A DNA stretch of 6,651 bases. It comes from an uncultured Clostridia bacterium (GTDB lineage: Bacteria > Bacillota > Clostridia > TANB77 > CAG-508). The notes below the pieces were generated by a model. That model saw only the letters and a list, made by a program, of their open reading frames with translations, had not been told where the DNA came from and did no database searches. The stretch spans positions 1 to 6,651 of the forward strand of contig CANRGU010000070.1 in assembly GCA_947630255.1 (NCBI GenBank), written 5' to 3'. This document shows, piece by piece, positions 3,853-6,651 of the stretch (the stretch's first letter is position 1; each line of letters starts with the position of its first letter). A program made the position numbers and the translations under genes.

Positions 3853-6102
3853 TTGAAATATGTAGATAAATTTTTGAAATTGTTAAAAACAGATAGAAAT
3901 ACGTTTTTTACTTATATACTAACATTATTAACAGCATATATAATAGTTGATAGAGTTGTAGAAATGTTAATATTAATTTTCACAGGCATGTCAGTTTCGT
4001 ATTGGGATCCTATAAAATATACATTTGCGATGGCTTGTCCAATATTTGCATTTTTATTTTGTTATCAGTCTAAATTTTGTAAATCGGATGACAATAAAAA
4101 ATCATTTTTCTGTACCTATTGTATATGTTTATATATAATTGGTATTTCAGCAGTTGTACAATGGGTAAATCATTTTGCTTGGATAGGAATTTTATCTCTT
4201 CCAAATTATGAATTTGTAATTACTGAATTTTCAAATTTAATTATAAATGCATTTACTGCAGTATCAATATATATACCTTTAGTTACTTTTTATAAATTAT
4301 TGCTTTGGCTAAATAGAACTGTTAATGACCCAATATTCCCTAATAATTTTGTTGAATCTATACAAGATTTTCAAGGGTTAGATATATCTGCACCTGATGG
4401 AACAACAGGTCCATATAGTTTAGAAATTGAAATTTGTAAAGATAGAACAACAGGTAAACCAGTTAAATTACTAGAACAAAGAAGATTTCAACCAATGCTT
4501 GTAATAGGTCCTTCTGGAACTGGTAAAACTTCAATGGTAATGGAACCAATGATTGCAAGGGATTTAGAAAAGAAATATTTCTTTAGAGAAGTTTCTAAAG
4601 AAATGGGTTATACAGCATTAAAAACTAATATTGCCGTATTAAATAAGCCATATGATAACGATTACTTAAATAAAAATTTCAGTTTATCTATGCTTTCTCC
4701 TGTTGAAGGAAAAGAAAGAATATATAAAGCATATATGAATAAAATGATTTATGAAGTAAAACCAGATGGAGAAATTGTTTATAAAAATTTAGGATTAACA
4801 GTTGTAAGTCCCGATTCTGACCATACTGATAGAATTAAAGAAGTGGCAAAAAACTTTGATATACCAGTTATAGAAATAGATCCTACAAATCCTAATTCAA
4901 TTGGATTAAATCCATTTATTATTGGTCTTCCACATCTATGTGGTTTAATAATTTCATTAGTTATTAGGAATTTATATAATCCTGCATCACATACTGCAGA
5001 AATGGCCTATGCAGAAGATATTTCTGTTCAAGCAATTCAAAATTTAGTTATGCTTTTAAAAGTAATGTATCCTAGATTGCACGATGGTTTAATGCCTAAC
5101 CTAGAAGATTTATTAAAATGCTTTAACAACTTTGATTTAGTGCAAGAAATGTGTGAAGAATTAGAAAAGGATCCAGAACTTGCAAAAGAATATGAGCTTC
5201 AAATTGGATACTTCAAACAAAATTTCTATAAAGATTCTGTTGGTAGAAAAGACATGCAAAGATATGTACATTTTGCATCGTCTACACTGGATGTACTTTT
5301 AAGAAGTTCACAAGTAAGAAACATAATATGTAATAGATATAATAATATAGATTTTAACGATGTAATAAATAATGGAAAAATAGTTTTAATATCTACTAGA
5401 CCTTATGAAATTGGTGGAACTGGTCATAAAGGATTCGGAAATTTCTTCTTATGCCTTATGATGTGTTCTGTTGAAAATAACCGTGATTTAGTAAGAAATA
5501 GACTTCCACATTTTATTTATGTAGATGAATTTGACCAATACGGTCCAGATTCATTTGCTGATATGTATTCAATATATAGAAAATTTAAAATTGGTACTAT
5601 ATTCTCTGCTCAAACATTAGCAGGTTTAGGAAATAATAAAAACTTATTACTTTCAAACTCACCTACTAAAATTACATTTGGTAATAGTACACCAGATGAA
5701 ATGACGTGGTGGATGAATGAATTTGGTAAGAGAAAAGAATGGACTGTAGGTTATGAGTATACTAAGGCAGATGGCGAATATTCAGATAAATTAAGTGGTC
5801 CAAAATGGGGCTGGGAAGACCACATGAGACTTGGTAAAATACAAGGTCTTGGCTTCAAAGCAGTTATTTATAAGATTAAAAATAAAAAAGGTAAAAATGT
5901 TGTTAACTTTGGTAAAGTTGACTTCTTAGAGAGTAAATATAAGGCTATTCATAAACCTAAAAAATATAATTTTGTTAAATATATAACTGCAATTAATGAA
6001 GATGACGACGACGACAATAAATCTAAATGGAATCCTAAAAAAGTAAAATTTACTGCAAATGAACGCCGGAGATGTAGATCCTATACAAACAGATACAACT
6101 GA
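3853..6102 (+). CDS. VirD4/TraG-family type IV coupling ATPase
   Basis: A 749-residue membrane-anchored P-loop ATPase. About four hydrophobic segments lie near residues 18-45, 56-72, 86-106 and 125-152. A cytoplasmic motor follows with Walker A GPSGTGKT (219-226), Walker B-type FIYVDEFD (VDE at 557-559) and a downstream IFSAQ glutamine motif (Gln587). Such proteins energise DNA or protein transfer by feeding substrates to a type IV secretion channel. The Walker A-B distance (about 340 residues) exceeds that of classical VirD4. A likely insertion is around residues 235-310, before TVVSPDSDHTDRIKEVAKNF. The start is TTG, set by GGGGGA at 3840-3845 with a 7-base spacer; the first in-frame ATG would cut into the first membrane segment. 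The last residues (RRRCRSYTNRYN) are probably a frameshift artefact, since an acidic tail continues in the +1 frame to 6172. No relaxase or channel gene is nearby. The ATPase family is certain, the substrate unknown. Confidence 0.88.
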   Translation: MKYVDKFLKLLKTDRNTFFTYILTLLTAYIIVDRVVEMLILIFTGMSVSYWDPIKYTFAMACPIFAFLFCYQSKFCKSDDNKKSFFCTYCICLYIIGISAVVQWVNHFAWIGILSLPNYEFVITEFSNLIINAFTAVSIYIPLVTFYKLLLWLNRTVNDPIFPNNFVESIQDFQGLDISAPDGTTGPYSLEIEICKDRTTGKPVKLLEQRRFQPMLVIGPSGTGKTSMVMEPMIARDLEKKYFFREVSKEMGYTALKTNIAVLNKPYDNDYLNKNFSLSMLSPVEGKERIYKAYMNKMIYEVKPDGEIVYKNLGLTVVSPDSDHTDRIKEVAKNFDIPVIEIDPTNPNSIGLNPFIIGLPHLCGLIISLVIRNLYNPASHTAEMAYAEDISVQAIQNLVMLLKVMYPRLHDGLMPNLEDLLKCFNNFDLVQEMCEELEKDPELAKEYELQIGYFKQNFYKDSVGRKDMQRYVHFASSTLDVLLRSSQVRNIICNRYNNIDFNDVINNGKIVLISTRPYEIGGTGHKGFGNFFLCLMMCSVENNRDLVRNRLPHFIYVDEFDQYGPDSFADMYSIYRKFKIGTIFSAQTLAGLGNNKNLLLSNSPTKITFGNSTPDEMTWWMNEFGKRKEWTVGYEYTKADGEYSDKLSGPKWGWEDHMRLGKIQGLGFKAVIYKIKNKKGKNVVNFGKVDFLESKYKAIHKPKKYNFVKYITAINEDDDDDNKSKWNPKKVKFTANERRRCRSYTNRYN

Positions 6103-6172
6103 TTCTTCTTATTTCTTCGACAATGAAGATGCAATTAGTTTTAATTTAAATAATAATGATAATAATAAATAA
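6068..6172 (+). pseudogene. Out-of-frame acidic C-terminal tail of the coupling ATPase
   Basis: In the +1 frame, starting at GGA 6068-6070, 34 codons read GDVDPIQTDTTDSSYFFD and continue through NEDAISF to an Asn-rich end, stopping at TAA 6170-6172. The composition is acidic, continuing the NEDDDDDN stretch just upstream. The stop lies 13 bases before the terminator. Skipping one base (near C6067) joins it to the ATPase, giving about 772 residues. In coupling proteins such as F-plasmid TraD, C-terminal tails contact relaxosome partners, so this end may matter for substrate choice. The frameshift may be an error, a mutation or recoding. Confidence 0.7.
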
Positions 6173-6185
6173 GAATATAAAGACA

Positions 6186-6212
6186 AAGGGAATTCTAAAT
6201 TAGAATTCCCTT
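6186..6212 (+). terminator. Hairpin terminator after the coupling ATPase
   Basis: Nearly perfect palindrome with 13-bp arms AAGGGAATTCTAA (6186-6198) and TTAGAATTCCCTT (6200-6212) around one central base; a realistic stem has about 11 pairs. The T-tract after it is short and interrupted (TTATTTG), so termination may be imperfect. It sits 13 bases after the +1-frame stop at 6172, supporting that as the natural gene end. Confidence 0.75.
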
Positions 6213-6276
6213 ATTTGTAGCATCTTTTCCAATAATTATCAAATTTGCATTTTAAATTTTTCTAATAGTTTCTTTA

Positions 6277-6305
6277 TTGACATATTTTTACATTTTTGTT
6301 ATAAT
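6277..6305 (+). promoter_or_regulatory. Perfect-consensus sigma-A promoter
   Basis: TTGACA (6277-6282), 17 bases, then TATAAT (6300-6305), with TGT directly before the -10 giving an extended -10. Initiation is expected near 6312, about 62 bases upstream of the small membrane protein gene at 6374. Such a perfect promoter implies strong constitutive transcription unless repressed. Confidence 0.85.
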
Positions 6306-6373
6306 TTATATTATGTAACCATTATGTGGATTAAAATGCTTTGAATTCAAATAACATTTTAAGGAGTTTTAAT

Positions 6374-6651
6374 ATGTTAAAAATTATTATCTTTTGTATT
6401 GTTGCCTATTTATTAATAGCAATCATTATCCCAATCATTTTAGGAACAATTGAGATTGCCTTCGAGAATTTTAGGCGCCGGCGTTATATATTAAAATCCG
6501 CCAATAAGGCTATTGCAAAAGCTAAACTATGGAAAAGCGATGTTGAGTATTATTTAAAAATCATTAAAAACAGAGGTCCTTTAACTTTCCATTTTGAAAA
6601 ATCTGATGAAATATACGATTATAAAAGGATGAGTGATCTTTTAAAAAAAAT
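6374..6651 (+). CDS. Small membrane-anchored protein, 5' part only
   Basis: An open frame from ATG 6374 to the window edge (92 codons, incomplete). AAGGAG at 6361-6366 with a 7-base spacer fixes the start. Residues 2 to about 29 form one hydrophobic helix rich in Ile and Leu. A basic cluster RRRR (34-37) follows, which by the positive-inside rule places the C-terminal part in the cytoplasm. The remainder is charged and probably helical (KSANKAIAKAKLWKSDVEYY) with aromatic residues near the edge. I do not recognise a family. The cluster is encoded AGG CGC CGG CGT, a GC-rich patch with arginine codons rare in the flippase and ATPase genes. It has its own perfect promoter, so it need not work with the coupling ATPase. 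Confidence 0.75.
   Translation, partial: MLKIIIFCIVAYLLIAIIIPIILGTIEIAFENFRRRRYILKSANKAIAKAKLWKSDVEYYLKIIKNRGPLTFHFEKSDEIYDYKRMSDLLKK

Noticed and set aside
1..6651. CRISPR array, tRNA or rRNA genes, insertion sequence
   Set aside because: No regularly spaced repeats, no recognisable tRNA or rRNA sequence, and no transposase or integrase frame on either strand.

Overview
The window is strongly AT-rich. Its genes carry clear Shine-Dalgarno sequences, consensus-like sigma-A promoters and hairpin-plus-T-run terminators. A clostridial-style prepilin, an HU protein and a SpoVB-type flippase point to a low-GC Bacillota chromosome, probably a gut-type Clostridia. I cannot name the species.

Layout, left to right. 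Positions 1-132 hold no gene, only a possible leftward promoter and a strong terminator. A leftward prepilin-like gene (865 to 281, or to 133 if a frameshift is repaired) has its own promoter at 978-1006 and a structured leader. A rightward gene of unknown function (1150-1521) has a promoter whose -10 box abuts a perfect DnaA-box sequence. A terminator pair separates it from a convergent leftward HU gene (1935-1657). Upstream of HU on the same strand is a SpoVB/MurJ-like flippase (3698-2127, probably initiating at an ATT codon at 3725). The flippase is divergent from a large rightward VirD4/TraG-type coupling ATPase (3853-6102, with an out-of-frame continuation to 6172). A terminator, a perfect consensus promoter and the 5' part of a small membrane protein (6374 to the window end) follow.

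How the genes relate. Flippase plus HU looks like what remains of the conserved clostridial spoVT-spoVB-mazG-hup-yabO region, with mazG and yabO/yabP absent here. The pilin, the unknown gene, the ATPase and the last membrane protein each have their own expression signals, so nothing here forms a long operon. No relaxase, conjugation channel, pilus motor, RNA gene, insertion sequence or CRISPR array is visible.

The most unusual signal: the pilin and the ATPase both lose frame near their 3' ends. In both, a coding-looking +1 frame continues to a stop just before a terminator. Both shifts can be placed at the pentamer CCGGA, within an in-frame CGG codon, and these are the only two CCGGA sites I find on either strand. 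A systematic sequencing error, independent mutation or +1 recoding could each explain this. Other CGG codons in the window are apparently read in frame, which argues against CGG being simply untranslatable.
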